A stretch of 34,524 nucleotides of DNA from an uncultured Clostridia bacterium (GTDB lineage Bacteria; Bacillota; Clostridia; Lachnospirales; Anaerotignaceae), in the NCBI GenBank assembly GCA_944377425.1, contig CALWEX010000004.1, forward strand, positions 1 through 34,524. The letters run 5' to 3'. The position numbers and the translations under genes are program-made. The notes under the pieces are model-generated. The model ran no database searches. It saw only the letters and a program-made list of their open reading frames with translations, and was not told where the DNA came from. This document shows positions 7,252 through 16,593 of the stretch, in pieces; positions within the stretch are counted from its first letter, which is position 1; each line of letters begins with the position of its first letter.

Positions 7252-8181
7252 TCAGTCTTCTGTTTTTACTATCTTTTCTACATCGTAAGGTGTTTCCTGA
7301 TATACATAGTAGTTTAACCAGTTAGAGAATAAAATATTCGAATGTGACCTCCACCTTACAAGCGGAATATTATTTGGGTCGTCATCCTTAAAATAATGCT
7401 TTGGCACTTCTGGGTTAATGCCTTTAGCTAAATCACGCATATACTCATTTTTAAGTGTAAGGGCATCGTATTCCGAATGACCCATTACATAAATCTGCCT
7501 TCCATGCTTAGCTGAAGCTATGTAAACGCCGGATTCATCAGACTCAGAGAGTATAACAACTTTACCAGTATTAATAATGTCCTCTCGCCTTACTTCCGTT
7601 CTTCTTGAATGAGGAACATAGAATATATCATCAAAGCCTCTTAAAAGCTTATCGTGATATGGATTTTTATAGTGCGGGAATACACCAGATATCTTTTTAT
7701 CAAGTATAATTTTAGGCACACCATAATGATAGTAAAGCCCTGCCTGTGCGCCCCAGCAAATATGCATTGTGCTTGTAACGTTAGACTTTGACCATTCCAT
7801 AATTTCTGTAAGCTCTTGCCAAAAATCTACTTCCTCAAAATCCATAAGCTCTATAGGCGCGCCAGTTATAATAAGTCCGTCAAACTTTTGATTTTTAACT
7901 TCGTCAAATGTATGGTAAAAGCTCTTTAAATGCTCCACAGGTGTGTTTTGAGAGTCATGGCTCTTAGGAAAGAGCAGAGTAATTTCTACCTGAAGCGGAG
8001 AGTTACCCAAAAGCCTTAAAAGCTGTACCTCTGTAACTTCTTTAAGAGGCATAAGGTTAAGTATAGCTACCTTTAAAGGACGTATATCCTGATGAAACGC
8101 TCTATCTTCACCCATAACAAATATACCTTCGTTAGAAAGTATTTCTTTTGCCGGAAGATGGTCAGGTAATTTAATAGGCAT
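7252..8181 (-). CDS. metA: Homoserine O-acyltransferase MetA, predicted acetyl-CoA type
   Basis: MetA activates homoserine for methionine biosynthesis. The 309 residues match the family length. The nucleophile is Cys142 in HICWGAQAG, followed by YYHYGVPK, and GHSEYD carries the downstream catalytic His and Glu. Residue 111, in TGAPIE, is Glu. In characterised MetA enzymes Glu111 goes with acetyl-CoA use and Gly111 with succinyl-CoA, so O-acetylhomoserine is the predicted product. The frame extends six codons further upstream, but AAAGGTGGG lies inside that extension, six bases before ATG 8181, which fixes the start. No SAM riboswitch or T-box is visible upstream. Probably monocistronic. Confidence 0.95.
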   Translation of the reverse strand: MPIKLPDHLPAKEILSNEGIFVMGEDRAFHQDIRPLKVAILNLMPLKEVTEVQLLRLLGNSPLQVEITLLFPKSHDSQNTPVEHLKSFYHTFDEVKNQKFDGLIITGAPIELMDFEEVDFWQELTEIMEWSKSNVTSTMHICWGAQAGLYYHYGVPKIILDKKISGVFPHYKNPYHDKLLRGFDDIFYVPHSRRTEVRREDIINTGKVVILSESDESGVYIASAKHGRQIYVMGHSEYDALTLKNEYMRDLAKGINPEVPKHYFKDDDPNNIPLVRWRSHSNILFSNWLNYYVYQETPYDVEKIVKTED

Positions 8182-8216
8182 TAAAAACCCACCTTTCATA
8201 AATTGTTAATTTTAGT

Positions 8217-8225
8217 ATTATATCA
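8217..8225 (-). promoter_or_regulatory. Extended -10 element, metA promoter
   Basis: Minus strand TGATATAAT is an extended -10 (TGnTATAAT) about 36 bp upstream of the metA start. No good -35 accompanies it, as is common for extended -10 promoters. Confidence 0.55.
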
Positions 8226-8316
8226 AAATAATTCAGTAAATACCATAAAATTTTCAAATTATAATAAACTTTTTACCATTTTAATGATAAAATAAAAATA
8301 AAAAACGGAGGCTGTT

Positions 8317-8769
8317 ATGAATATATTTATAGATGCCGACGGCTGTCCTGTCAGAAAACAAGCCATTAAAATTGCATCACAATTTAGCATACCAGTAATA
8401 CTTGTTTGTGATACAAGCCATATAATAACTGAGCCTAGCTGCGAAACAATAACTGTTGATAAACAGTCGGATTCGGCAGATTATGCCATAATAAACCGAT
8501 TAAATGAAAACGACATTTGTATAACCCAAGACTATGGCCTTGCGGCTATGGTTATAGCTAAAAATGGAATTGCTGTACACCAAAACGGATTTTTATATAC
8601 AAATGAAAATATAGACCGTATGCTTTTTGAACGTCATATATCTCAAAAAATGCGAAAGGCAGGCAAATACACCTCAAAACACAAAAAACGCACATCTGAT
8701 GATGATATGCGTTTTGAGATATTTTTTGAAAATCTTATAAACAAAATTATAACTAAAGACGCTTTATAA
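8317..8769 (+). CDS. YaiI/YqxD family (DUF188) PIN-like protein
   Basis: This 150-residue protein matches the UPF0178 family: it begins MNIFIDADGCPVRK, then DTSH, VDKQSDSADYAI, ITQDYGLAAM and the C-terminal basic stretch RKAGKYTSKHKKR. The Asp clusters (DADGCP, DSAD, TQDYGLA) have the pattern of PIN-like metal-dependent nucleases, but no activity is established that I can cite. ATG follows ACGGAGG by seven bases. Its last 17 bases overlap the 3' end of the convergent YitT-family gene. Confidence 0.92.
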   Translation: MNIFIDADGCPVRKQAIKIASQFSIPVILVCDTSHIITEPSCETITVDKQSDSADYAIINRLNENDICITQDYGLAAMVIAKNGIAVHQNGFLYTNENIDRMLFERHISQKMRKAGKYTSKHKKRTSDDDMRFEIFFENLINKIITKDAL

Positions 8770-9649
8770 AGTTGCCACTTACATGCGGACCTTCTTTAAA
8801 AACTGTAAATGCCTGAGGATTTGCCTCATGTACAATTCTTTTTAATGTAGGCACTTCGTACTTTGAAATTACTGTATACATAACATAGCTTTTTTCCTTT
8901 GTATATCCGCCATAGGCCTCCCAGTAAGTTATGCCTCTTTGCATTTCCTCCATTATCTTTTTTTCTATTAAATCATTATTCTTTTTGGAAATTATTATTG
9001 CCTCAACATTAATTGTTTGTGTATGGATTTTATCCATTACAAGGGTACTTACAACTGAGAAAATTATTGAGTAAACAGCTGTCTGCACATTAAATACCAA
9101 AAGACACATAAGGTATATAAATGCGTTTATAGTAAGGTTTACCTGACCAATGCTTAAATTATAGTTTTTGCGTATGAAATAAATTCCTATAATTTCGGTA
9201 CCACCACTTGAGCATCCACATTTTAAGTATGTTCCAACACCAAATCCGCAAATTATAGCACCTATAATACAGTTTGTAAGTCTCTCATCCAGTAAAGGCT
9301 CTTTTGGTATGCCAAAAAGAGACAGGAAAAGGGACATAGTTGTTGAAACTATAAAAACTTTAACAACAAATGTTTTAGGCATTATTTTATACGCCAGTAT
9401 AATAAGCGGTATATTGGCTAAATAGTAGAGCAAACCTGCTATATCAAAGCTACCGAAATTAAGACCAAGTCCTGAAACAAGAAATGTTCTTATAAGCTGG
9501 CTGATACCCAAAAAACCGCCGCTGTACAGCCCTAAAGGAACCATAAAATAGTTAACACCAAAACAATATATAGCAACACCAACAATGCCTATTAAAAACC
9601 TTATTATTTCGTTGCGCATCCATTTATCAGCTTCTGCCTCAATATTCAT
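8753..9649 (-). CDS. YitT family membrane protein (DUF161 plus DUF2179)
   Basis: The 298-residue protein has an N-terminal block of about five hydrophobic helices, with characteristic PLGLYSGGFLGISQLI and KCGCSSGGTEIIG glycine-rich segments. It ends in a soluble DUF2179 domain from about residue 215, with AYGGYTKEKSYVMYTVI and VFKEGPHVSGNF. The family is widespread in Firmicutes, often in many copies; its transport role is unproven. The frame opens with GTG at 9658, but AGAGAGGGTG overlaps that codon; ATG 9649, six bases after it, is the better start. Confidence 0.9.
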   Translation of the reverse strand: MNIEAEADKWMRNEIIRFLIGIVGVAIYCFGVNYFMVPLGLYSGGFLGISQLIRTFLVSGLGLNFGSFDIAGLLYYLANIPLIILAYKIMPKTFVVKVFIVSTTMSLFLSLFGIPKEPLLDERLTNCIIGAIICGFGVGTYLKCGCSSGGTEIIGIYFIRKNYNLSIGQVNLTINAFIYLMCLLVFNVQTAVYSIIFSVVSTLVMDKIHTQTINVEAIIISKKNNDLIEKKIMEEMQRGITYWEAYGGYTKEKSYVMYTVISKYEVPTLKRIVHEANPQAFTVFKEGPHVSGNFIKRL

Positions 9650-9740
9650 ATATGTCACCCTCTCTGTGTGTGTTTAAATTATGTATTTAATGGGAGTATA
9701 TTTCAAAATTTGCATACTTTCAATATATTTTTATAACTTT

Positions 9741-11861
9741 TTATTTTTTATCACGCTCAAAGTTTTGAATCTCAACAATATAATTCCGCTCTTTATTTAA
9801 AACTAAATCTGCCATTCCACTTTCACCTGTTTGAGGCATTGTTATTTTAATTTTTTCTGCTCTTCCGTTTTTTAATATTTTTCGCATCTTAGCAGAATCC
9901 ATATTATTTCCATACCTGTCCAAAATATTTTTCCAAACAGTAAATGCACAGCCTTCTTTCCAGTTTGAGCAGTAAAAAGCCTTGGAGTTTTCAAGGACTT
10001 TACTGCCACATACAGGACATTTGCCTAAAGACACATTACTATGTTTTTTAATCGGTGTTTCAGCCTCAAAAACAACTTCTCTTTTATTCTTTTGGGCATC
10101 ATCTATAAGGAACATAACAAAACGCTTAATACTGCCCATAAATCTGTCCGGCGCCATTTTGCCTTTCGAAACAGAAGAAAGGCCTTTTTCCCATTTTCCT
10201 GTAGTTTCAGCTGACTTTATTTCTTCCGGCACAGCCATACAAAGCCGCTTGCCTTTTTCTTCCGGCACAAGGCTTTTGCCCTTTCTTTTAATATATCCCA
10301 CACTTAAAAGGCGCTCTATAATAGCCGCACGAGTTGCTGGCGTGCCAAGACCGGAATCTTTCATTTGTTCTTTAAGTGTTTCGTCTTCTATCTCTCGGCC
10401 GGCATTTTCCATAGCTGAAAGAAGTGTGGCTTCTGTATATTGTTTTGGCGGCTGTGTTTTCTTTTTTAGCACTTTAGCTGAAACAATATTTAAACAATCT
10501 CCTTTTTTTAATTCCGGCGGTATAACAGTTTTTTCTTCTTTATCTTTTAAAGGCTCTATTATTCTCCAGCCCAAATTCAAATCTGTTTTGCCTTTTGAAA
10601 CAAAACTTTCGTTTTGGCTTTCTGCAACAACTGTTTTTATGTTATATTCATAAGGCGGATAAAACACCGCTGTAAATCTTTTAACTACAAGATTATAAAC
10701 ATTAAACTCATCATTGGTAAGTCGATTTAAAGCCGGTTTGTTGTTAGCAGGTATTATAGCGTGATGGTCACTTACTTTGCTATTATCCACTATCCTTTTA
10801 TTGAAATTAAGAGCGTTTAAATTAAGTTGGCTTATATCGTTTTTATAAACATCAATAGAAACCAGCTTTTTAAAAGTAAAAGCTACAGTGCTTTTCATGT
10901 CTTCTGTTATATATCTGCTGTCCGTCCTCGGATAAGTTATTATTTTATGCTTTTCATAAAGGTTTTGGGCTATATCCAATGTCTTTTTAGCTGAATAACC
11001 AAAAGCCCTGTTTGCCGCCCTTTGAAGTTCTGTAAGGTCATACAAAAGCGGTGGATATTCTTTTTTGTTCTCGCTTTCAACTAAAGTTACAACCGCCTGT
11101 TTTTTATTAACTTTAGTTTTTATTTCCTCGGCTTTTTTTATGTCATCAATATGAGTATTGCTGTATTTTTCGTTAAACCAAATTCCGCCAAAACTACCGT
11201 AATCTGTTTGAACCTCATAATAATCGGTACTTTTAAAATTATCAATCTCGTACTGTCTTTTTACAATTAAATAAAGTGTTGGGGTTTGAACACGACCTAC
11301 CGAAAGCAGAGCCTTATGAGTTATTGTATAAGCTCTTGAAGCATTTATACCCACAAGCCAATCGGCTTCTGAGCGGCATTTTGCGCTTAAATACAAATTA
11401 TCATATTCTTTTGAATCTTTTAAATTCATTAATCCCTCTTTTATGGCTTCATCCGTCATAGAGCTTATCCAGAGCCGTTTAAAAGGTTTATTGCATTTTA
11501 CAAACTGATAAATATATCTAAATATCAGTTCTCCTTCCCTTCCAGAATCTGTGGCACAAATTACATAATCAATATCTTTGCCATTCATAAGCTTTTTTAG
11601 CTGTGTTAGCTGTTTCGACGTTTTTTTAATAGCCTTAAGTTTCATATTCTCCGGCATTATAGGCAAATTATCCATAGACCACTTTTTATAAGACATGTCG
11701 TAGTCCTCTGGCTCACAAAGAGCAACCAAATGTCCCAAAGCCCAAGAAACAATATATTTATCAGACTCCAAAAAGCCTTCATTTTTTTTATTACAGCCAA
11801 CAACACGGGCTATATCTCTGGCAACCGACGGTTTTTCGGCCACAATAAGTATCCTTCCCAT
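9741..11861 (-). CDS. topB: DNA topoisomerase III (type IA)
   Basis: This ATP-independent type IA topoisomerase passes single strands to decatenate DNA and resolve recombination intermediates. The 706 residues begin with the TOPRIM strand ILIVAEKPSVARDIA. The acidic TOPRIM motif is ATDSGREGE (Asp105, Glu109/Glu111). The catalytic Tyr is Tyr310 in ITYPRTDSRYI. GLGTPATRAAIIERL follows near 500. One C-terminal zinc ribbon is visible (CPVCG ... CSNWKEGC), and a short tail follows. The frame extends eight codons upstream, but AAAGGAG lies inside the extension and points to ATG 11861. Divergent from the type IIA pair. Confidence 0.95.
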   Translation of the reverse strand: MGRILIVAEKPSVARDIARVVGCNKKNEGFLESDKYIVSWALGHLVALCEPEDYDMSYKKWSMDNLPIMPENMKLKAIKKTSKQLTQLKKLMNGKDIDYVICATDSGREGELIFRYIYQFVKCNKPFKRLWISSMTDEAIKEGLMNLKDSKEYDNLYLSAKCRSEADWLVGINASRAYTITHKALLSVGRVQTPTLYLIVKRQYEIDNFKSTDYYEVQTDYGSFGGIWFNEKYSNTHIDDIKKAEEIKTKVNKKQAVVTLVESENKKEYPPLLYDLTELQRAANRAFGYSAKKTLDIAQNLYEKHKIITYPRTDSRYITEDMKSTVAFTFKKLVSIDVYKNDISQLNLNALNFNKRIVDNSKVSDHHAIIPANNKPALNRLTNDEFNVYNLVVKRFTAVFYPPYEYNIKTVVAESQNESFVSKGKTDLNLGWRIIEPLKDKEEKTVIPPELKKGDCLNIVSAKVLKKKTQPPKQYTEATLLSAMENAGREIEDETLKEQMKDSGLGTPATRAAIIERLLSVGYIKRKGKSLVPEEKGKRLCMAVPEEIKSAETTGKWEKGLSSVSKGKMAPDRFMGSIKRFVMFLIDDAQKNKREVVFEAETPIKKHSNVSLGKCPVCGSKVLENSKAFYCSNWKEGCAFTVWKNILDRYGNNMDSAKMRKILKNGRAEKIKITMPQTGESGMADLVLNKERNYIVEIQNFERDKK

Positions 11862-11895
11862 TGTTTTCTCCTTTAAAAGAGGCAAATAAAAACCA

Positions 11896-11939
11896 CTCTT
11901 TTATAACGCTTTTATAACGCTTTTATAAATTTTTTATAA
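11896..11939. repeat. Four helically phased 11-bp repeats upstream of topB
   Basis: Four tandem units of 11 bp run CTCTTTTATAA, CGCTTTTATAA, CGCTTTTATAA, ATTTTTTATAA. All share TTTTATAA (TTATAAAA on the topB strand). They lie 35-78 bp upstream of the topB start, in its promoter region, between the divergent topoisomerase genes. Phasing near one helical turn suggests intrinsic curvature or cooperative protein binding, and one or more copies could act as a -10 element. Confidence 0.75.
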
Positions 11940-12044
11940 TAATCCATATATATTTTTAACTATTATTTATATTATCACATTACATTCTTTCATTCAAATA
12001 AACTTATGTCGTCTTTTGTTAAAGGCTTTTAAAAGCCTAATGCC

Positions 12045-12073
12045 TTGACAATACAGCTTATTTTAAGTAAGCT
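12045..12073 (+). promoter_or_regulatory. Possible promoter of the type IIA topoisomerase pair
   Basis: A perfect TTGACA (12045-12050) is followed after 17 bp by TAAGCT (12068-12073), a weak -10. A dyad AGCTTA...TAAGCT spans the spacer and -10, and AGGCTTTTAAAAGCCT (12023-12038) forms a perfect palindrome just upstream; either could be a control site. Confidence 0.5.
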
Positions 12074-12116
12074 AATAAAATACAATTAATTATTAATTAG
12101 ATAAGGTGCGTAAGAA

Positions 12117-14093
12117 ATGGCTAAAAAATCAGTTGAAAATACTTATAATAACGAAAGCATTACATCTCTTAAAGGCGCCGACAGGGTGCGCCTTCGTCCC
12201 GGAGTAATATTTGGCTCAGACGGCATAGAGGGATGCCAGCACTCTGTTTTTGAGATAGTGTCAAACTCAATAGACGAAGCCCGAGAAGGCTTTGGAAACA
12301 AAATAGAGATTACGCTTTTTAAAGACAAATCAATAGAAGTACGGGATTACGGCCGCGGAATACCAGTTGATTTTAACAAAAACGAAAACCGTTTTAACTG
12401 GGAGCTGGTGTTCTGTGAATTATACGCCGGAGGAAAATACAAAAACAATTCCGGCGAGAATTATGAATTCAGCCTTGGCTTAAACGGTCTTGGAACATGC
12501 GCCACACAGTATTCATCAGAATATATGGACGCCACTGTTTACCGCGATGGTTTTAAATATTCACTCCATTTTGAAAAAGGTGAAAACGTAGGCGGCCTTA
12601 AAAAAGAGCCGTCAGAATTAAAGACAACAGGAACAATTATAAAATGGAAGCCTGATATTGATGTTTTTACTGATATAGACATAAAACCAGATTACTTCCA
12701 CGACATGCTTAAAAAACAGGCAATAGTAAATGCCGGGCTGGAATTTATATTTAAAGACGAAAACACAGGAGAAGTTACTTCATTTAAGTATGAAAACGGT
12801 ATAAGCGATTACGCCAACGAGCTGGATAATGGTAAGGGCATAACTTCTGTTTGCTATCTTCAAAACGAAACGTCCGGCCGTGACCGCGAAGATAAACCGG
12901 AATATAAGCTTAAATTTGAAGCCGCTTTTTGTTTTAACAATGAAATAAATACTATACAATATTTCCACAATTCCAGTTTTCTTGAATATGGCGGCTCACC
13001 GGATAAAGCCGTAAAAAGCTCTTTTGTTTACGCTATAGACAAGTACTTAAAACAAAACAATCTTTACAAAAAAGACGAGAAAAAAATCACTTTTCAAGAT
13101 ATACAAGACAGTCTTATACTTATAATCAACTCTTTTTCTACAATCACAAGCTACGAAAACCAGACAAAAAAATCCATAACAAACAAATTCATACAGGAAG
13201 CAATGACAGACTATTTTAAGCATCAGCTTGAAATTTATTTTATTGAAAATAAAATGGATGCTGATAAAATAGCTGCACAAGTTCTGGCAAATAAACGCAG
13301 CCGTGAAACAGCGGAAAAAACAAGAGTTTCCATAAGGAAAAAGCTTACAGGCAGTCTTGACATTAATAACCGTGTTGAAAAATTCGTAAACTGTCGTACA
13401 AAAGACGTTTCCCGCCGTGAAATTTATATAGTTGAGGGCGACTCCGCTTTAGGTGCCTGCAAGCTTGGACGCGACGCTGAGTTTCAGGCTATAATGCCGG
13501 TAAGAGGTAAAATACTTAACTGTCTTAAGTCTGATTATGACAAAATATTTAAAAGCGATATTATAACAGACCTTTTAAAAGTTCTTGGCTGCGGAGTTGA
13601 GATAAAAACAAAACACTCTGACATGAACTCTTTTGATTTAAGCCAGCTTAAATGGAGCAAAATTATAATCTGTACCGATGCCGATGTTGACGGCTACCAG
13701 ATAAGGACTTTAATACTTACAATGCTTTACAGACTTGTACCTACTCTTATAAAAGAAAAGAAAGTATTTATAGCCGAATCCCCTCTTTTTGAGATAACAA
13801 GCGGCAAAAACACATATTTCGCTTATTCTGAGGCTGAAAAAGCAAGCATAATTTCAAAATTAAAAGGCAAATACACAATACAGCGTTCCAAAGGTCTTGG
13901 TGAAAACCAGCCGGAAATGATGTGGGAAACAACAATGAATCCACAAACAAGGCGCCTTATACAGGTAATGCCTTCTGACGAAGAAATAACTCAGCAGGTT
14001 TTTGAGTTACTTTTAGGCGAAAATCTTAAAGGCAGAAAAGAACACATAGAGTCGGAAGGCTATAAATATATAGATTTCAGCGATATGAGCTGA
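12117..14093 (+). CDS. Divergent type IIA topoisomerase subunit B (GyrB/ParE-like ATPase)
   Basis: This is the ATPase/TOPRIM subunit of a type IIA topoisomerase, 658 residues, close to ParE length. The GHKL ATPase shows Glu46 and Asn50 in FEIVSNSIDEA, DYGRGIPV (about 77-84) and LGLNGLGTCATQ. The TOPRIM region has EGDSALG (Glu440), MPVRGKILNC and CTDADVDGYQIRTL (Asp521/523/525). SKGLGENQPEMMWETTMNPQTRR follows at the C-terminus in pieces matching the family. Several positions differ from canonical enzymes: EGDSALG for EGDSAGG, and DGYQIR for DGAHIR. It is probably the ParE-type member of a second, diverged enzyme rather than housekeeping gyrase. AAGGTG precedes ATG. Followed 18 bp later by its partner. 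Confidence 0.9.
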   Translation: MAKKSVENTYNNESITSLKGADRVRLRPGVIFGSDGIEGCQHSVFEIVSNSIDEAREGFGNKIEITLFKDKSIEVRDYGRGIPVDFNKNENRFNWELVFCELYAGGKYKNNSGENYEFSLGLNGLGTCATQYSSEYMDATVYRDGFKYSLHFEKGENVGGLKKEPSELKTTGTIIKWKPDIDVFTDIDIKPDYFHDMLKKQAIVNAGLEFIFKDENTGEVTSFKYENGISDYANELDNGKGITSVCYLQNETSGRDREDKPEYKLKFEAAFCFNNEINTIQYFHNSSFLEYGGSPDKAVKSSFVYAIDKYLKQNNLYKKDEKKITFQDIQDSLILIINSFSTITSYENQTKKSITNKFIQEAMTDYFKHQLEIYFIENKMDADKIAAQVLANKRSRETAEKTRVSIRKKLTGSLDINNRVEKFVNCRTKDVSRREIYIVEGDSALGACKLGRDAEFQAIMPVRGKILNCLKSDYDKIFKSDIITDLLKVLGCGVEIKTKHSDMNSFDLSQLKWSKIIICTDADVDGYQIRTLILTMLYRLVPTLIKEKKVFIAESPLFEITSGKNTYFAYSEAEKASIISKLKGKYTIQRSKGLGENQPEMMWETTMNPQTRRLIQVMPSDEEITQQVFELLLGENLKGRKEHIESEGYKYIDFSDMS

Positions 14094-14111
14094 TAATTAA
14101 CAGGTGATAAA

Positions 14112-16331
14112 ATGGCAAAAAGAACCAAAAAACCGGAAGAAATTAAGCCGGAAAAAATATCTCAGCAAATAATAACAGATACTCTTGAACTTAACTACAT
14201 GCCTTATGCAATGAGCGTTATTGTTTCAAGAGCTATACCAGAAATAGACGGTTTTAAACCGTCACACAGAAAGCTCCTTTATACAATGTATAAAATGGGG
14301 CTTTTAACAGGAAACAGAACAAAATCGTCTAATGTTGTAGGTCAAACAATGCGCCTTAACCCACATGGTGATGCAGCAATATACGAAACAATGGTGCGTC
14401 TTACAGAAGGTAACGGCTCACTTTTGCATCCCTTTGTAGATTCTAAAGGAAACTTTGGCAAGCAGTATTCCCGCGACATGGCTTATGCGGCCCCAAGGTA
14501 CACAGAGGTTAAGTTATCCCCTATTTGTGCCGAAATTTTTGCGGATATAGACAAAAATACAGTAGAGTTTGTTGATAACTACGACGCCACAACAAAAGAA
14601 CCTCTTCTTTTGCCTACTACATTCCCTAATGTGCTTGTAAACCCTAATCAGGGCATTGCCGTAGGCATGGCAAGTTCTATATGCAGTTTTAACCTTGCGG
14701 AAGTATGTAAAACTGCTGTTGAATACATTAACAATCCGCAGACGGATATACTTTCAACATTAAAAGCACCGGATTTTCCGGGAGGAGGAAAACTTCTTTA
14801 CAATCGCTCCGAAATAGAGCAGATTTACTCAACAGGCCGTGGAAGTTTCAGGCTTTATGCAAAATATAAATATGACTCCAAAAACAACTGTATTGAGGTA
14901 ACAGAAATACCATACTCTACCAATATAGAGAGCATTATAGATAAAATAGTTCAGCTTATAAAGTCAGGCAAAATAAAGGAAATAACTGACGTTCGTGACG
15001 AAACAGACTTAGGCGGACTTAAAATAGCCATAGATGTTCGCAGGAACACCAATGTTGAAATTTTAATGCACAAGCTTTATCAGCAAACACCTCTTTCAGA
15101 CACTTTCAGCTGTAACTTTAACATACTTATAGATGGACACCCAAAAACAATGGGTATTGCCGAAATACTGGAAAACTGGAAGAATTTCAGAATAAAATCT
15201 ATAAAAGGTCAGATAGCTTATGATATAGAAAAGAAAGGCGCTAAGCTTCATCTTTTGCAAGGTCTTGAAAAAATACTTGCTGACATAGACAAGGCTATAG
15301 CAATTATACGCCACACTGAGCTGGAAAAAGACGTTGTGCCAAACCTTATGTCGGGCTTTGACATAGACGAGAAACAGGCAGAATATATAGCCGAAATTAA
15401 ACTTAGAAATATCAACCGCGAATATATTTTAAACCGTACAAAAGAGCTTAGCGACCTTGAAAAAGATATTAAAGACCTTAATGATACACTTAACAGTGAG
15501 CGCCGAATTAAAAATATTATATGCTCACAGCTTAAGGCAGTAGCTAAAAAATACGGCATGGAAAGAAAAACCGAAATTATAGATGCTGAAGAAATTAAGG
15601 AAATACCAGAAGAAAACCTTATTGAGGACTATGCTCTCAAAATATTCCTTACAGAGCAGAATTATTTTAAGAAAATAAGCCTTGTTTCATTACGTACAGC
15701 CGGGGAGCATAAACTTAAAGAAGATGACAGAATAATTATTGAAGAAGAAAGCACAAACAAAGCTGAGCTTTTATTTTTCTCGGACATGTTTAATGTTTAT
15801 AAGCTTAAATTAAGCGACGTTCAGGACTCAAAGGCCAGCTCCCTTGGTGATTATCTGCCAAACATGCTGGACATGGAAGAAAACGAGAAAATTCTCTTTG
15901 TTACATCTACCGTTGACTATTCCGGTTTAATGTTTCTAGTTTTTGAAAACGGCAAAGCAGTTAAAATACCTCTTGAAGCCTACAAAACTAAAACAAACAG
16001 AAAACGCCTTATAAACGCATATTCTTCTAAATCACGGCTTATATTTATGACATTTTTAAGCGAGGATGCAGACTTTGTACTTACAAGGGATAATGATAAA
16101 GCATGTCTGTTTAATACATCACTTATTCCAATAAGCGCAACTAAAACTTCTGGCGGAGTACAGCTTTACACATTAAAGAAAAACAGCGCAATAACAAATG
16201 TTATGCCTGCTGACGAGTTTAAAAGCCAGAATATAGAGTTTTACCGTACAGCCAAAATACCATCAACAGGACATTTTATAACAGATGATGACAAAGTAGA
16301 AAAACAAATATCATTGAATACAGATTTTTAA
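14112..16331 (+). CDS. Divergent type IIA topoisomerase subunit A (GyrA/ParC-like)
   Basis: This is the DNA-cleaving partner of the preceding gene, 739 residues. The breakage-reunion domain shows RAIPEIDGFKPSHRKLLY, RLNPHGDAAIYETMVRL and catalytic Tyr130 in AAPRYTE. NPNQGIAVGMASS and a coiled-coil region around 370-480 follow. The C-terminal beta-pinwheel is shorter than in GyrA, and no GyrA box (QRRGGKG) is seen; the nearest Gly pair is TSGGVQLY. Lack of a GyrA box argues for relaxation or decatenation rather than negative supercoiling. The usual RDGLKPVHRR reads as EIDGFKPSHRK, a marked divergence. Ribosome site AACAGGTG; operon with the B subunit. Confidence 0.9.
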   Translation: MAKRTKKPEEIKPEKISQQIITDTLELNYMPYAMSVIVSRAIPEIDGFKPSHRKLLYTMYKMGLLTGNRTKSSNVVGQTMRLNPHGDAAIYETMVRLTEGNGSLLHPFVDSKGNFGKQYSRDMAYAAPRYTEVKLSPICAEIFADIDKNTVEFVDNYDATTKEPLLLPTTFPNVLVNPNQGIAVGMASSICSFNLAEVCKTAVEYINNPQTDILSTLKAPDFPGGGKLLYNRSEIEQIYSTGRGSFRLYAKYKYDSKNNCIEVTEIPYSTNIESIIDKIVQLIKSGKIKEITDVRDETDLGGLKIAIDVRRNTNVEILMHKLYQQTPLSDTFSCNFNILIDGHPKTMGIAEILENWKNFRIKSIKGQIAYDIEKKGAKLHLLQGLEKILADIDKAIAIIRHTELEKDVVPNLMSGFDIDEKQAEYIAEIKLRNINREYILNRTKELSDLEKDIKDLNDTLNSERRIKNIICSQLKAVAKKYGMERKTEIIDAEEIKEIPEENLIEDYALKIFLTEQNYFKKISLVSLRTAGEHKLKEDDRIIIEEESTNKAELLFFSDMFNVYKLKLSDVQDSKASSLGDYLPNMLDMEENEKILFVTSTVDYSGLMFLVFENGKAVKIPLEAYKTKTNRKRLINAYSSKSRLIFMTFLSEDADFVLTRDNDKACLFNTSLIPISATKTSGGVQLYTLKKNSAITNVMPADEFKSQNIEFYRTAKIPSTGHFITDDDKVEKQISLNTDF

Positions 16332-16403
16332 GTATTATTTATTTTAACTGCGTTAAAAACAGCCCATAAAACTGTATTTAATTATTGTTTTTATAAACAA
16401 TTA

Positions 16404-16449
16404 AACCGTACAAAATTTATTTTCTAATAAGTTTTTGTACGGTTTTTTA
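16404..16449 (+). terminator. Intrinsic terminator of the type IIA topoisomerase operon
   Basis: AACCGTACAAAA (16404-16415) pairs perfectly with TTTTGTACGGTT (16433-16444), with further Ts after the stem. Confidence 0.85.
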
Positions 16450-16555
16450 TAATATTTTTTTATAGCGGTTTTAACAACAATTTCTAGCTTTTTAATTTCA
16501 ATAACATTTATATTGTAATTCTATTTTGAAAAAATTATTTATTTCCGTACAGAAA

Positions 16556-16590
16556 ACAGCAAAAAAGCAGGACAGTTTCGTCCTGCTTTT
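16556..16590 (-). terminator. Intrinsic terminator of rny
   Basis: AAAAGCAGGAC (16563-16573) and GTCCTGCTTTT (16580-16590) form an 11-bp stem. Minus-strand reading continues TTTTTTGC. It starts four bases after the rny stop codon. Confidence 0.85.
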
Positions 16591-16593
16591 AAT

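Noticed and set aside
8182..8316. Possible SAM riboswitch or T-box in front of metA
   Set aside because: The space upstream of metA is short and very AT-rich, with no hairpin ladder, T-box sequence or terminator; only an extended -10 is seen.
9982..10653. A 223-codon open frame on plus, opposite topB
   Set aside because: It lies wholly antisense to the conserved topB sequence, has no ribosome site and no recognisable domain; low-GC codon use leaves the opposite strand open.
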